64,000 bases of DNA, from NCBI GenBank assembly GCA_905178155.1, contig CAJINV010000008.1, forward strand, positions 434,001 to 498,000, written 5' to 3'. The translations under genes were made by a program, and so were the position numbers. Shown here one piece after another: positions 1 to 12,700 of the stretch. The DNA is from Amoebophrya sp. A120 (taxonomy: Eukaryota > Sar > Dinophyceae > Syndiniales > Amoebophryaceae). The stretch's first letter is position 1. Each line of letters opens with the position of its first letter. The notes below the pieces were generated by a model. That model did no database searches. It was not told the origin of the DNA and saw only the letters and a program-made list of their open reading frames with translations.

Positions 1-335
1 AAGCAGCGCCTGAAGCCTCGAAGCGGCGTCTGAAGCCTCGAGGCAGCAGCGTGCGAAGCCTCGGGTCAGCAACGTGCGAAACCTCGAGGCAACAGCGTGA
101 GAAACCTCGAGGCGGCAACGCGCGAAACCTCGAGGCAGCAGCGTGAGAAACCTCGAGGCAGCAGCGTGCGAGGCCCCGAAGCAGCAGCGCGCGACGCCTC
201 GGGGCAGCAGCGTACGAAACCCCGAGGCAGCAACGTACGAAACCTCGAAGCAGCAACGAACGCACGAAGCCACGGCGCAACAACGTACGAAACAACGCGC
301 GAAGCCCCGAAGCCGCGGGGCCCCGAAGCAGTAAA
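1..335. repeat. GC-rich tandem repeat, 23-bp unit
   Basis: Degenerate head-to-tail copies of a 23-bp unit, roughly GCGTGAGAAACCTCGAGGCA followed by GCA, are readable from about base 40 to 270 and fade toward 335. Because 23 is not a multiple of three, any open frame through it repeats every 23 residues, which is what the long open frames here show. These frames are products of the repeat, not genes. The block begins before the left edge of the window. Confidence 0.85.
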
Positions 336-720
336 GCCTCGACGAAGCCGCGCCGGCCGGTGCCGGACCATGGCCAAGCCGAGCCGGTGCGTGCCTGCCG
401 GACCATGGCCAAGCAAGGCGAGCCGGTGCCGGGCCATGAGCAGACCGAGCCGGTGCATGCCGGACCATGGATGGCAAGGCCGGGCCGGTGCGTGCCGGAC
501 CCTGGCAAGGCCAAGCCGGTGCCGGACCATGGCCGAGCCGAGCCGGACTATGCATGGCCAAGCCGAGCCGGTGCCGGACCATGCATGGCCAAGCCGAGCC
601 GGTGGGTGCCGGACGATGCATGGCCAAGCCGAGCCGGTGCCGGAGCATGCATGGCCAAGCCGAGAAGGTGCCGGACCATGGCCGAGGCGAGCCGGTGCCG
701 GGCCATTCAGCATGGCCAAG
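336..720. repeat. GC-rich tandem repeat, 22- to 31-bp units
   Basis: Repeated core GCCGAGCCGGTGCCGGACCA, followed by ATGGCCAA or ATGCATGGCCAA. Several copies between 540 and 670 have a 31-bp period. The unit shares the words GCCGGTGCC and ATGGCCAAGCC with the 22-bp array at 1130-2740, so the two are variants of one satellite family. The frames through it are open only because of composition. Confidence 0.8.
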
Positions 721-1130
721 CCGAACCATGGCCAAGACCCGAAGCGAAGATAAAAGCCCCGAAGCAAAGAAGCCGCGAAGCGAAGAGAGATGCCCCGAAG
801 CGAAGAGAGGCGCCCCGAAGCAAAGTAGCCCCGAGGCGAGGATAGAAGCGAAGATAGAAGCCTCGAAGCCGCAGCGAACGAAGTCTCGAAGCCGCGGCGA
901 AGCCTCGAAGCCGTAGCGAGGCCTCGAAGCCGCAGCGACGCCCCGAAGCCGCAGCAAAGCCCCGAAGCCTCAGCGACGGCTCGAAGCCGCAGCGAAGCCT
1001 AGAAGCCGCAGCGAAGCCCCGAAGACGCAGCGAAGCCTCGAAGCCGCAGCGCAGGCCGCTCGAAGCCGCAACAAAACCTCGAAGCATCGCGGCCTCGAAG
1101 TAACAACGCCGCAGCGAAGCCGCAGCGGAG
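721..1130. repeat. GC-rich tandem repeat, 19-bp unit
   Basis: From about 890 to 1060 the sequence runs in 19-bp units close to GCCTCGAAGCCGCAGCGAA. The part before it (about 740-890) is a looser array of GAAGCGAAGA and CCCCGAAGC words. It resembles the 23-bp array in its CTCGAAGC core, suggesting both derive from one ancestor. Confidence 0.8.
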
Positions 1131-2740
1131 CCAGGTCGTGGCCGCGCCGGTGCCAGATCAGGGTCGGGGGGGCCGGTTCCAGGTCGTGGCGAAGCCTGCC
1201 GGTGCCAGGTCATGGCCAAGCCGGTGCCGGGCCAATGGCCTGCCAGCCAAGCCTACCAGCCAACGCCACGTCATTCATAATTGCCGAGCCGGTGCCAGAT
1301 CTTGGCCAAGCCAATGCAAGGCCGTGGCCAAGCCGGTGCCAGATCCTTCCTGGCGAAGCCTGCCGGTGCCCGGTCGTGGCCAGGCCGGTCGGTGGCAGAT
1401 CATGGCCAAACCAAGCCTGCCGATGGATGCTTGCCAGATCATACACGGCCAAGCCTAGCCGGCCGGTGCCAGATCGGGGCATGCAAAGCCCCCCCCCCGG
1501 CCGGTGCCCGGCAGATCATGACAAAGCCGGTGCCAGATCATGGGCGAGCCTGAGCCACTCAGATCATGGCGTGGCCAAGCCGACGCCAGGTCGTCCGTGT
1601 CCAAGCCTGCCGGTGCGTGCCAGATCATGGCCCGGGTCGCTGGCGCCAGGTCGCGCGCGGTCCGAACCGCCAGGCCAAACAAGCCTGCGTGCCGGCGCCA
1701 GGCCGTGGCCAAACCGGTGCCAGATCATGCCCTCGCCTGCCACCGTCTGCCACCCTGCCCGCCGGCGCCAGATCATGGCCAGGCCGGTTCCGAGTGATTC
1801 TGGTGGCCAGGCCCGCCGGTGCCGGAACATGGCCAGCCCGCTGCCAGATCACGCCCAAGCCGGTGCCAGGAAGCGGCAAGGCCGTTGCCAGATCATGGCC
1901 ATGCCGGTGCCAGGTGGGTCGTTTCCAAGCCGGCGCCATATCATCGCCGAACCGGTGCCAGACAGGTCGCGCCCAAGCGAGCCGGTGCCAGATCATGGCC
2001 AAGCCGGTGCCAAATCATGGCCACGCCGGTGCCAGGTCGTTGCCAGGCAAGCCGGTGCCGGGTCGCGGCCAAGGCGGTGCCAGGCAGATCATGGCCAAGC
2101 CGGCGCCAGATCACGCCCAAGCCGGCCCCGGGTCGTGGCCAAGCCGGTGCCAGGTTGTAGCCGAGCCGGTGCCAGATCACACACGGCCAAGCCTGCCGGC
2201 CTTCCGGTGCCAGATCATGGCCAGGCCGGCCGGTGCCAGATCACAGCAAGGCCGGTGCTCGCCCATGCCCAAGCCGGTGCCAGGTCATGGCCAAGCCAAG
2301 CTGGTTCCGGGTCGTGGCTGAGCCGAAGCCGGTGCCAAATCATGGCCAGGCCAGCCACCAAGCCGGTGCCTGCCAGATCATGGCAAGGCCAAGCCCTTGC
2401 GCCAGATCATGGCCAAGCCGGTGCCGGATGGATCATGGCCAAGCCTGCCTGCCGGTGTCAGAGCATCGCCAAGCCGGTGCCAAATCACGGCGAAGGTAGG
2501 CGGTGCCAGATCATGGCCATGCCGGTGCCCGATCATGCCCAAGCCGGTGCCGGACCCTGGCCACGCCGGTTTCAGGCCCTGGCCAAGCCGGTGCCAGACC
2601 CTGGCCAAGCCGGTGCCCGATCATGCCCGCCCCCCGCCGCCAGATCGCGGCCCCGCCAGTGCCAGCATGCAAGATGGCGGCAAGTGCCAACCTGCCAGCC
2701 GCGCCGGTGCCGGATCGTGGCCATGCCGTTCTGGCGCTTT
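1131..2740. repeat. Long satellite-like array, 22-bp unit
   Basis: About 1.6 kb of degenerate copies of a 22-bp unit, roughly GCCGGTGCCAGATCATGGCC followed by AA. Copies diverge by substitution and by small deletions, giving spacings near 22 bp and occasional longer ones. Frames of up to 535 codons are open on both strands, but they have the composition of the repeat and are not credible genes. The array stops near 2740 and unique sequence follows. Confidence 0.85.
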
Positions 2741-3200
2741 GAAAATAGCAGGCAGATGGGCCTGCCCGTGCTGAAGCGCCGACGACGGTTTTCCACAGAG
2801 AAACGCTGAGGGCTATTATTCATCTAGCGGAATACTATTAAGTCTGCAGGCTACTGGACACGGGAAGCGGGATAAGGCTAGTAACATGACACGTATACGA
2901 TCCTTCTTTTCTGCGGAATAACTACCATGGTGTCGCAAGTCCAGAAGTATTTACCGCCTCCGGTATCCAACAAAAGAAAAAAATCTTGTAGATACATACT
3001 CGAACTACCCCCATACACAGATTATCTACCATAACTCTTGGCATCAGGTGAGTATTTTCATCCCAAAAATGAAAAATATCATAGCCATGCATACAGGACC
3101 AGACGAGTGAAACTTATCGGGGACGAGCAATCCCGATGGAATCTTTGTAGAGTCGTTGCCGATGATGTTGTGCAAGTCTGGAACATACTGATCTTCTTGT
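2741..3200. other. Non-repetitive flank between satellite and first gene
   Basis: Unique sequence of lower GC content. It contains short open frames on both strands, none with convincing coding character. A minus-strand frame at 3044-3247 overlaps the end of the possible exon at 3207-3596 and could be 3' exon or UTR. I see nothing else here. Confidence 0.4.
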
Positions 3201-3206
3201 ATCCTA

Positions 3207-3596
3207 TCACGAGTTACTTGTTGCCATAATTCTTGCAGTTCTTGCAACCGCGGCCGGCATGATCATGCATCGAGAATTTCCAAAAAGACGAATTTCTTTG
3301 CTGGAATATGGTGTCACGTCCACGTACTGGTCAAAAGCGTACTGGGGTGCGTGTTGGGTAGTTTTGATGGCGGCGTCCGTTCCTGCTCGGTTGGGATACA
3401 TGGTGCCATCTATGTCGCAGCCAATTTTTCCGGTGGCATTTTCGGCGTCGAATTGTAAGCGCATGTACCCAGGCGACCACTTTGGACGTCTCCGCAACCA
3501 CTCCGCGAAACTTAGCGTGGTATTCACCGTGTGGCGATTCTTGATTTTTCCCGCAATCGTGGCTTGCTGTAGCTCGAAATCATGTCCCCCGGGCTA
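3207..3596 (-). CDS. Possible exon of unknown protein, perhaps 3' part of the neighbouring secreted-protein gene
   Basis: A minus-strand frame of about 110 codons with natural-looking composition. It contains the stretches SFAEWLRRRPKWSPGYM and IGCDIDGTMYPNRAGTD. It is open upstream to a plausible acceptor (CTATAG) near 3597 and stops at 3207. No known family is recognised. The gene at 3965-5159 could splice into it through a donor (GTATACAG) shortly before that gene's stop codon. That would make this its third exon; otherwise it is a separate fragment. The frame and boundaries are uncertain. Confidence 0.35.
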
Positions 3597-3964
3597 TAGA
3601 AGCGACGTGCCTGTTTTTTTCTAAGACTGCTGCTAGCCATTAGCACAAACACAAAGCGAAGCGTCTCCTTCCCTCCTGGTTGTCGTGCTTGTTCGTGCCA
3701 TGCAAAGTAAAAGAGAAAGACGGCAAGAAGCCATTAGCATGAGTTTCGTCCTGCGCTCTAGAGTGATAGATTTCATTAAATGATATCACTCGTCCAGCTC
3801 CAGAGCGGCACCACAGCAACAGAAAACTATAATTTCTATTTCCTTGCTTGGCTCTGGTGTGCGATTTATCATAATTTTCATCATAAAACGGCGTGTCTCG
3901 TAGGCAAAAAAAACATGGAAAGTTGGAGTCTCTCCTCGGAGGGAGCAGCATTCTGGCTGAAAGA
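3597..3964. other. Spacer or intron
   Basis: No convincing gene. Open frames on either strand lack protein-like character. It could be an intron if the exon at 3207-3596 belongs to the gene that ends at 3965. Confidence 0.35.
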
Positions 3965-5159
3965 TCAGAAGTCGCTTCCCCTGTATACGACCGCTTGAAT
4001 ATGCTGGCTCACGCGGCGAAACGTCCGAGCCCCCTGATCGTCTGCAGGGGCGGCAGCGCACTGGATCTGCGCATCCCCCGATGCCAACGTCTTGTACGGG
4101 CCGTAAAATTTGCAGGTGCCGTTTTTCTGCAGCAAAAACCCGCCACAGAAATTCGAAGCGTATTCGCTGCATCGCTCACCGCAAACGTTGATTCGTTCCA
4201 TAATAACGACGGGGTCGACCACTGTTTGTGTTTGATTATTCCACAGATTTTGCAGATCGTCCGCACTGACCGAACTGGTCCCATCGCCGAAAATCGCGGT
4301 ATTCACCGCGCTATCAACTGTAAAAATGTCTGGGTCTGGAAGATTCTGAGATTTGTCATGCATATTTCGGATCACGCAAGTGGCGTCTGATGCAGGCAAA
4401 AGCATCACAGGTTTTGAGCACGCCTCCTGATGCCTGTCCCGCATGAGAAACTTCCTACTTGCGTGCCAAGAAGTGGACAGCTTTTGGCGCTCATGCAACA
4501 CAAATTTTTGTGTGTTCCAGAGTTTGCATCACAAGTTCCAACCCTTCCAGACCCAGACATTTTTACATTTGATACGCGCCCTCTACATACTGTTGCGAAC
4601 TGGTGTTGTACGCAAATTTGCAGGTGGCTCCTTCACGGACGCCCGTCGTCGGATTGTAGAGATACTCCTCTATGTACGAGTCCGACACAGCACGCGCTGC
4701 CGCCGCCTCCGCGGAAGCAGCCGCAAGTTCTTGGGATGTACTAGCGGTAGTTTTTCGTTGTCCAAAATTCCGCGAAGATGTTGTACTACCTGCGGAAGCT
4801 GCCGCGCTTGTCCTCTCTGCTAGTGTTTTCACAGAAACCAAAGCCTCGGATTTTTTCTGCGCAAAGCTCTGCTGGCGAGTTCCTTCTCTACGCGTTATGC
4901 TCGCCTTGGCCACCTTCGTCGCCGTGCTGGCCGTTCGTTTGCTTTTGCTGGCGGTGCCCTTGACAGCTTCACCAGTTTCCCCTCCCCGAAGAAGAACGCG
5001 CTCTCTTGCACTTTTAGCAGCTCGTGCTGCCCCAGCGGCTTGTGTACTGGTCGCTCCTCCTTTCCTGTTGTACACCATCGCAAAGCCACGGACCAGGACC
5101 GCAGTAGTGGCGCAGAGCCCAGAAGCCACGGCCCGTGTCAGAAGCCGCCGCCTTGCCAT
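3965..5159 (-). CDS. Secreted cysteine-rich protein with PAN/apple-like segment, two exons
   Basis: The chosen start at 5159 gives MARRRLLTRAVASGLCATTA, a basic then hydrophobic N-terminus like a signal peptide. An upstream in-frame ATG at 5594 would bury it. Exon 1 runs to about 4579 and is rich in Ala, Ser and Lys, low-complexity. An F1 introner (4312-4574) follows. Precise removal joins YVEGA to VNTAIFGDG in frame. Exon 2 carries cysteines spaced C-x3-C-x7-C followed by CKFYGPYK, and exon 1 ends with a related CKFAYNTSS segment. This spacing resembles PAN/apple or other small disulphide-rich adhesion modules, but the match is weak. The stop is at 3965. Secretion is inferred from the N-terminus; no function is assigned. 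Confidence 0.55.
4312..4574. mobile_element. Introner, family F1, 263 bp
   Basis: The ends are TATCAACTGTAAAAATGTCT and its near-perfect inverted copy, ending CATTTGATA. The flanking 5-bp TSD is CGCGC (4307-4311 and 4575-4579). It lies inside the coding sequence of the secreted-protein gene. Excision with one TSD copy restores the frame. Confidence 0.9.
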
Positions 5160-6721
5160 CTCCGAAAGGCAGTGCTGCAATTCTCGAAAGCTCTCTCTAG
5201 CGGTATGCGCGCTACCGGAACCGGGCTTCCAAAATCTTGATTCGCGCTTCAACGTCCACGCGGACGCGACAGGTACGGTGGATGGGAATGAACATTGTTG
5301 ACCGCAGCTGCAAATCTGTGTTATGTTGTGAGGGCAAACCTGGATTCTTGGAATCCTTTTCCAGCCTCTTGAAATGCATCTGCTCTTGCTGCGATAATTG
5401 ACTTCTGGTTCTGATTCACTTGTTGCGTATGTTATTCGGACAGGCTCTAGTACAGAAGACACTGTCACACTGCTGCGACGAGAAACTGTCACTTTGTGTA
5501 GTTCAAGATGTAGATGCCAGCATCTACATCTTGATCTAACTATCAGTCTTTGTTCCGCCGGCCTCGCAGCAAGCTCTCCTCCTTGCTTTCCCATGGCTTA
5601 CCGTCGTAAGCTACTGCCATGCAAGCACAGGCACTGCAGGAAGACCAGAATGACATGGATGCATTGCCCTCATCCCTGAGATAGAAACAAAGCCGATGAA
5701 CAACGCATCTGTCTTCAATCTCAACCCCAAAACAAGCAGCGTAGAGGACACTCTGCTTATCGGCCTGTCAACATTTTACTTTTAAGCTCATCACGATCAG
5801 CATCCGCATACATGATTCAGTTCATCTTGATCTACAGAGGTCTTCTCAAATAAATCAAATCGAAGTCCTCTTGCCGGGCATTGTCGAATTAAATAAAGCT
5901 TAGCCTAGCTAAATTTGGTGTAAACTATTGAAACGAGAAGGTTGGTGAAAATTTGGTATCGTACAAAACATTTTAAATATCATGCTCTTTCCTGTTCTCT
6001 TCAAACAAAGCAAGTTCTTTCCTAATTTTTGTAACAGGCTTTTAATTTCCGGCTCCGCGCCTTGCTTCTACTGCGCTGCGCGAGGTGCCTTCGACCGCAA
6101 GTAGAGGCGTCGTTCTACTTCGAAGGCGCTATTGCCGATGGTGCTGCGTATAGCTGCCCCGTATTGCGAAAAATTCTAATGTCTTGAGTACTTAGCTGAA
6201 AACGAAAAGAAAATGAGTTGATGAATTAATGCTGTTCATATAAAGTGTGTTGGTGTTCTTTTGGTATTCCTATTCGTACCAAGCCGTTAGTTCTTTTGAT
6301 CAAACCTATAAAAGTGTGCGTGTTAGATTGAGGTAAACGTAAAAGTACCTAGAGTTCCGCAATCAAATCGTGCGATATTCTACAATAGCAATACAACATC
6401 GTACTAGCATTAACATTAGACAACAATGAATGGGGGACCACGAGCTGCGGAGAAACATCGTCACCCGGTTTGTAATTTGATATATCGAAGGGTAGAGGTA
6501 GAGCCTCAACCACGAGTCGGAGTTTTATTGGTCTCCACCAGAGAAGCTCGTCTAGTTTCTTTTTTTTCTACTTCTAGATGGAGCGAGTCCGATTGTACAT
6601 AAAAAAACGCGGAGAACTTCAGTCCGCCGGAGGTCATTAGGAAGTAGGCTGCGCTTGCGGCCGCCCGCATACTTTGACTTTGGGTTGAAACAGGACCCTC
6701 CACTTTACCCAGAGGGGGCAG
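5160..6721. other. Intergenic region, about 1.6 kb
   Basis: Lies between the start of the secreted-protein gene and the stop codon of the giant gene. It is AT-rich from about 5.7 to 6.5 kb, with short open frames only. A minus-strand frame at 6506-6703 lies just past the giant gene's stop and is probably its 3' UTR. The start of the minus-strand gene at 5159 implies a promoter somewhere in 5160-5700, but no motif is recognisable. Confidence 0.45.
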
Positions 6722-9700
6722 CTACATAGTGCTTGCGAGTGCCGCCGCGTCCGGCGCCGGCTGCACGGCGGTCGCTTTGTCGGACAGAATCACTGCCAGC
6801 TTTGTGAGCAGCATGGTTGCCGTCTGTCGAACCTCGGTGGAGTCGCCGTAGCGCGACAGGTTGTGCAAGGCTTTGTGGCCTTATCCTAAGCAAAAACGTC
6901 CCCACCCCATAGTCAAGATGGGAATCTAGCAACACAAACCTCCAAGTTTTGGGAGCTGTGCATGACAAGTTTTCCTCTGCAGTGTAGTGCTGATTGGCAA
7001 GATAGGCTGCATGAGAAAGCCATTCTCCCATCCTGTTTACAGCATTACAAATTCCAAAACACGACTGGAAATTCCTCTCATGGAGCTGCGCATTACAAAT
7101 GTTCCTGTCATTGCGCATTTGCATGACAACTCTGGTGTGGGGACGTTTTTACTCAGGATAGGCCTCCGATCTTGTTCACCGCAATCAAATTGCTTTCGAC
7201 CTCGCACACCTTCAGGTACAGGTCCACGATCATTGGCGTTGGGCCCTGGCTCATCATGATCCGCTCCCACGGACTGCCCATCACCTTTGTCATCGCAGTC
7301 TTGTTATTGAAGGCTTGGATGATGTGCTTCGTGCAATACGTCAGCAAGTCGTACCCGCCCTGCTCCGACGCGAGCGCGACCTGTTGTTCGATGAAACAAA
7401 AACAGCTCATAGATGATATGACAGCTAGGAGCATACATCAAGAGGCTGGTTCCTTGATGTTCGCTTCACCTTCACGTCCACGATTGCATCTGCATGTCAA
7501 AAATAAATTCATGTGGTGCCGCCGCTTAGACAAGTAGAAACGCTGACTGCACTGACTGCACTGACTTGAAACAAACAAGTTCGAAAAACGAACCACCAAC
7601 ACAAGCTAGTATTTACCTTTGCGGTGAAACCGGTCGCGAGCCACGAGTTAATTACCGTTTGCAAGGCCGACCGAACCACGGCAGTGGCGCGGACATACAA
7701 GTAAAGTTTCTCGTCTCGCCCGTCGTGCAAGTCCATAAGGTCACTCGGCGCAATTTGCTGCGACAAAATGTTCTGGATCTTCATCAGCTGAAACAATGCC
7801 GCGCCCCGAATTTTGTCTGTGGCGGATAATTGAAAAAGTTGAACAAGTTGTACTTAGTAGCGTGCCATTAGTGGAAATGAGCAAAAGCTTCATCTTTTAC
7901 TTTACTTGGTAGGCTCGCGATCTATTCGGGTTCGTATTCATAAGCAGCAAAAAAGATCAACCCTTTGCTCGCCTCTTATGGCCTGCGAGTAACTGTCTGA
8001 CATATACAGCTAATGAATCCTGAGAGTAAGTCCTTTGCGAAAGCTTGAGAGAGCTTAGGCACTACAGCAAGACCAAACACCACCCGTTTTAGCGGTGAAC
8101 GACCAAGCGTAGGGAGTCGCACAGTGTGAGTGAATCCGAAAACTCACTGCTGCTGCGCTTCAGATAAGCATCACACTACCACCTCATCCGTGTGAGCAGA
8201 TCAACCTCCAAAGAGCCGCCAGTGCTGAACAACCCTCCTCATGTGCTCAACCTGACGTCAAACCGGATCCAAGAACCACAGCGCTACGAGAGGTGTCGCT
8301 GACTCTCAAACCGCCGGAGCGGAAGGAGAGGTATACCGACGCCACCGGGGGCCACAGGAAAACACGAAGTTATGCCCTGCGCCGCCAGTTGCCACCGCCT
8401 AGGCTTGGAGCCTTGCCTTTTCTTTTCTTTTATATGAGTTTTCTCCTTTCCAGCCCGGCGGGTGCTGGAAGGTGGCGCGTTTTTCTTTCTTTTACTGTTT
8501 TGCGCTCTTGAGTTTTTTTTCATTCTTTGGTCCCAATCTTGGCACCTCAAAGAATCTTGTAGGAGGTTGCGCGATAAAAGGAAGAAGGTCATTGGGGGTT
8601 TTCATCTTTGCAAAAGATCCGCCGGTCTTGCCGGCCCAAATCTGCCCATTGGCCAAACGGGAAAAAAAAAAGAACAAGCCCCACTCTCCCCCCCGATGGA
8701 CTAGATTCTTGCTTTCCTCAGAGTGGTGAGGACAGAAAGAATACTTTACGGCAACTACGAAGAAAGAAAAGTAAGAATCTCGCATAAGAAAAAGACACCG
8801 ATGGCATCTCTCAAGCAAGAGCTGGACTGCCGTTACTACCTGGCTTTCACCTAGGCATTACAGACATTCAAGCGGAACAGACATTCAAGCGGAACAGATC
8901 ACATCAAAATCACATCTTGGCGCATTTTCCATCCTATGTCGTTGTCGAACAGCAAAATCAAGACACAATCCTTGCCAGTGGTGCAGACACAATCCTGCCA
9001 GTGGTGCAGCAAAAAAGATCAAAGTTAGTACTCGATTGACTTGCCGCCCGCTGGTGCGTGTTGACGGCAAACGCTAGGGAGTACATGAGATGGCACAAGT
9101 AGCTAGAGTATTGGGACCCTGCCTTGGTTTTCGGGTCTCGTGCCTTCAACATGCGCTTGTCTTCCCGTGCAATCTCGTCGGTCAAAATCTCGGACAGCTC
9201 GACCGTTGGATCCTGGCACCTAAGCAATTTTTGTGAAGTATATGATGCGTGGACGTGGGGAAATCGAAACACAAAAAGGAACTTCTAGCGAGGAGAAACA
9301 CATATTCATATGCAGAAATGCAAAAACGAGCGGACACTAGCAATGATGTTTGCCACGGGTGGAGCTGAAGCGCATTGCTTCGATCGTTGTCGTCCGACGG
9401 TTCTTTGTTGGGAAAGAGTTTCAACATAAGTGCAATCACAGGTGCAAAAAGAATCAGTCGACAGTACTCGCAGACAGCGTCCCTGCGGTCCTCTTTCTTC
9501 TCCTCCTCCTCTGGTTTGATGGCTTCGTCCAGGGTTTTACCGCCGACAGAGCCGAGGATGTTCATAACATCCATTTTTGTGGACGTCTCCTCACCCGCGG
9601 AGCCAATACTCGGTGGCGATTTCTTTGGAGGCACCAAGCACTGACCCAAAATGTAAGCCGCCAGCGACCGTATGCTCCGCCCGAAATCCAGCTCATGAGT

Positions 9701-12700
9701 GAAGTTGAACCACCGAAAGATGAGCCCGTACCCCACGTTGGGGGAAATGCTGTCGGAGCCGTCCCTTGCGAAAGGCTGGCTCGGGTCCGGAATTACCCCG
9801 TTCGTAGCGAAATTTGATATGCCGATCAGCAGGTTCTCCTGGTGCCTGTGATGAAGAAAGTGTCACGCGATCTGTTCGAGGAACGATAATTTGAAAACCT
9901 ATTCGAGAAAAATATCCCCATGGTTTTGTGGTTTCTTTCTTGTATAATTGCCTGAGAGCAAGGCGCACCCAAAGATAATTTCGACAGGAAGTCCTGAAAT
10001 CAGATGCGAGTCGTATATTTTTAGTTATTGTACTGATTTCATGACTTTCTGCAAGTACATGATCGATCCTACTCGAACTACCGCAGGCGCAGCCTTGGGT
10101 GCCATTGATGAAAAGAAGTACTTTCTTATTCGACGCGCTATCAGATAGCGGTATCTGTATGTAAATCTAAATGCTGAAGAAAAACTGTTGTACTTGAAGA
10201 ATTTGCTGAGGAAGGACTCCTGGATCGTGTTGGAGTTCATTGGCAGCTTCAGGCTTGTCAGGATTGCGATTAACGTGAGCTGTGCGAGGTGCACTCGTGG
10301 GTATGGGAGGAGCAAAGCTCGCATCACCGGCGTTATCTGAAAGTTGTCGACTAAGTGCGTCAGGAAAAACTCGGGGGCTTCCATGGCTCCCAAGGATGCT
10401 GCCAGACCTCCTAGACGAATTGAAATGTCCCAACTCTGGTTCATTACATCGCACCTGTATTTTTATTCGAGAAATTTATTGATTTGAAGAAATTGAAGTT
10501 CAAGCTTTTCACACGAACAGGCGTTGGAAATGCAAAACAGAAATTCCCTAAATACATGTTTTGGTAACAGGTAGGGGGACCTACTTAATCTTAAGTAAAG
10601 TATGTACGTTATTCTGGCGAAGATGCTGCAGAGCAGGTCCGACTGTCGGAAGAAAGCCACGTTGAGTTTGGGTATGGTTGGTTCGTTTTCCAAATCTACC
10701 ACAGCCTTTATGCCGTCGTCGTCCTCGCCCTGGTCCCGCACAAGGCCGGCGCGCCGCACCATCGCCTCGATGTTGAGCGCCTCCACCTCGAGGAAAGTGT
10801 GCTTTTTATTGATCTCTCCACTAGCGCCACCGGTTTGCCGCGAGGTCGCGGATGAATTAGGGGCGTTTGCCCCGGTGGAACTGCTGCTGCTGCTACTCCC
10901 GCCCACCTGCACCGTGGACCCCTGGCCGCCGGCGCCTGCACTCGCGGAGGCCCCACTCGCGCTGGCGGTGGAACCCCCGGCGGCGCTGGTGCCTTCCTGT
11001 CCGACGCTGACGGACAGGTTGTCGAAGAGAACGTTACACACCCAGACCGCTAGCGTCCGCGAGAACACGTCTGGGTCCGCGTTAGACCGGCGTATTATCT
11101 GTTCATACATGTCGGGTGTAAACAACGTGCGGCCCGCCTCGCGGTGGGCTCGCAGCTTCGCGGCATTCCACTCGATCTGCTCCGAGAATCGCTTGTTGAC
11201 CGGGAGCGCGAGCAACTTTTCCACGGTCTTCAGCGTGGTGTAGGGCAGGACGTATCACACAGAAAAAAGCTGGCTGGGCATATTTGTAATGCAAAAATAA
11301 ATACACAAAAAGATCTGCGCTACATATCCGAAGCAGCATGCTATGGGGCCCCCCATGACAAGTTTTTCTGTGTATTTATTTTCGCATTACAAATATGCCC
11401 TGCCAGTTTTTTTCTTTGTGATAGGACGTCGTACTTAAACAGAAACGCGTTGTACGCGGCGACGGTGCGCAGTAGATGTATCAAATGTAAAAATGTCTGG
11501 GTCTGGAAGAATGCAACTTGTCATGCTAAATCTGAAGCATGCAAAAATCTGTGTTGCATGATGACCAAAAGTCGTCCAGTTTTGACCAAGTCGGGAGGGA
11601 GTTTCTCATGCAGGATAGGCATGAGAGAGATCGCACAGAATCTGTCATGCTAGGTCCTGCATTCCAGGCTTCATGGGTCATGGAAAACCTGCATGACAAA
11701 CCTGGCAAAATTCCAGACCCAGACATTTTTACATTTGATAAGATGGCGGTATTCACGAATGTCCGGACTCGCCAGGCTTCGCGCGAGCGCGCGCATGATG
11801 GTGTTCGCCCTGGTAGGGTTGGCCACGAAGTTCACCCAGAGCGGATAAACCTGCAGGAAGGACGCGCAGATGCGGTGCGCGTGGTGCGCCAACACCGTGT
11901 TGGGGTGGTTCTCCCAGATCAGGCATAGCATGCTGAAGATCTGGTCCATCCAATGCAGCCCAAGGTTCTCCAGAAACCAGTCGGTGTTGTACCTCGACAG
12001 TGCGCAGAGGTAAAACGTCACGAAGCGCTCCTCAAAGGACATGTCTGCGGGCAACGCGATTGAACCCACCTTGTCGAAAATCGTCTGTCGCCACCTGAAG
12101 AGAATTTTCATTATCCATTTTTTGCTTTAGTTGCTGCAGCTCTCGTTCCATCGTGCGAACGTCTTAGAGATCGCGATCGCCAACAACGAAACGAAATACT
12201 TACTTAAAAAGCAAAAACTCAAACCCTGTACTTTTTCTTTTGCGTGTATGTGCTCTAATGAATACAGACAAAAGCAGCTCAGCTTCATTGCATACGACCT
12301 CCCATACCGTACATAAGCGTACCTGTTAATCTGTGCGAACATGACTTTCGCTGTCGGCGCTGTTGCTTTCGACGCGAAATATTCTCGGCCGTCTGGGACC
12401 TGCAGCAAGAGCTGCAGTGCGATGGAAGCTACTTTTTCCGCGACCCCGGACTCGGTGTCGCGTTTAATCCAGCCGGGAGGGATAGCCTTCTGGAAGGAAC
12501 CTCCGATGTTCATGTTGACCCCCTCGCTACTGCCCTGCAGCTCAATCAGAAGCATATTTTGTTCCGTCGGCGTCGGCATGAGGGCCAGGAAGCAGAGCTC
12601 CAATATTCGGTTCTTGCAGGCAAAGGTGATCAGTTTGCCGTTCGGATCTTCCACCCCTGGTGGCAGCGCCGACGCGGGTTTCACCGAGGTGTACGCGTCA

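Noticed and set aside
66-2823. Many long open frames on both strands (up to 535 codons)
   Set aside because: They lie in tandem GC-rich repeats, show periodic peptides matching the DNA unit length, and are open in several frames at once. Composition explains them.
8284-8818. Open frames on both strands in the 1.2-kb intron
   Set aside because: Low-complexity Lys/Phe-rich peptides from poly-purine/pyrimidine runs, with no splice sites that would join them in frame to the flanking exons.
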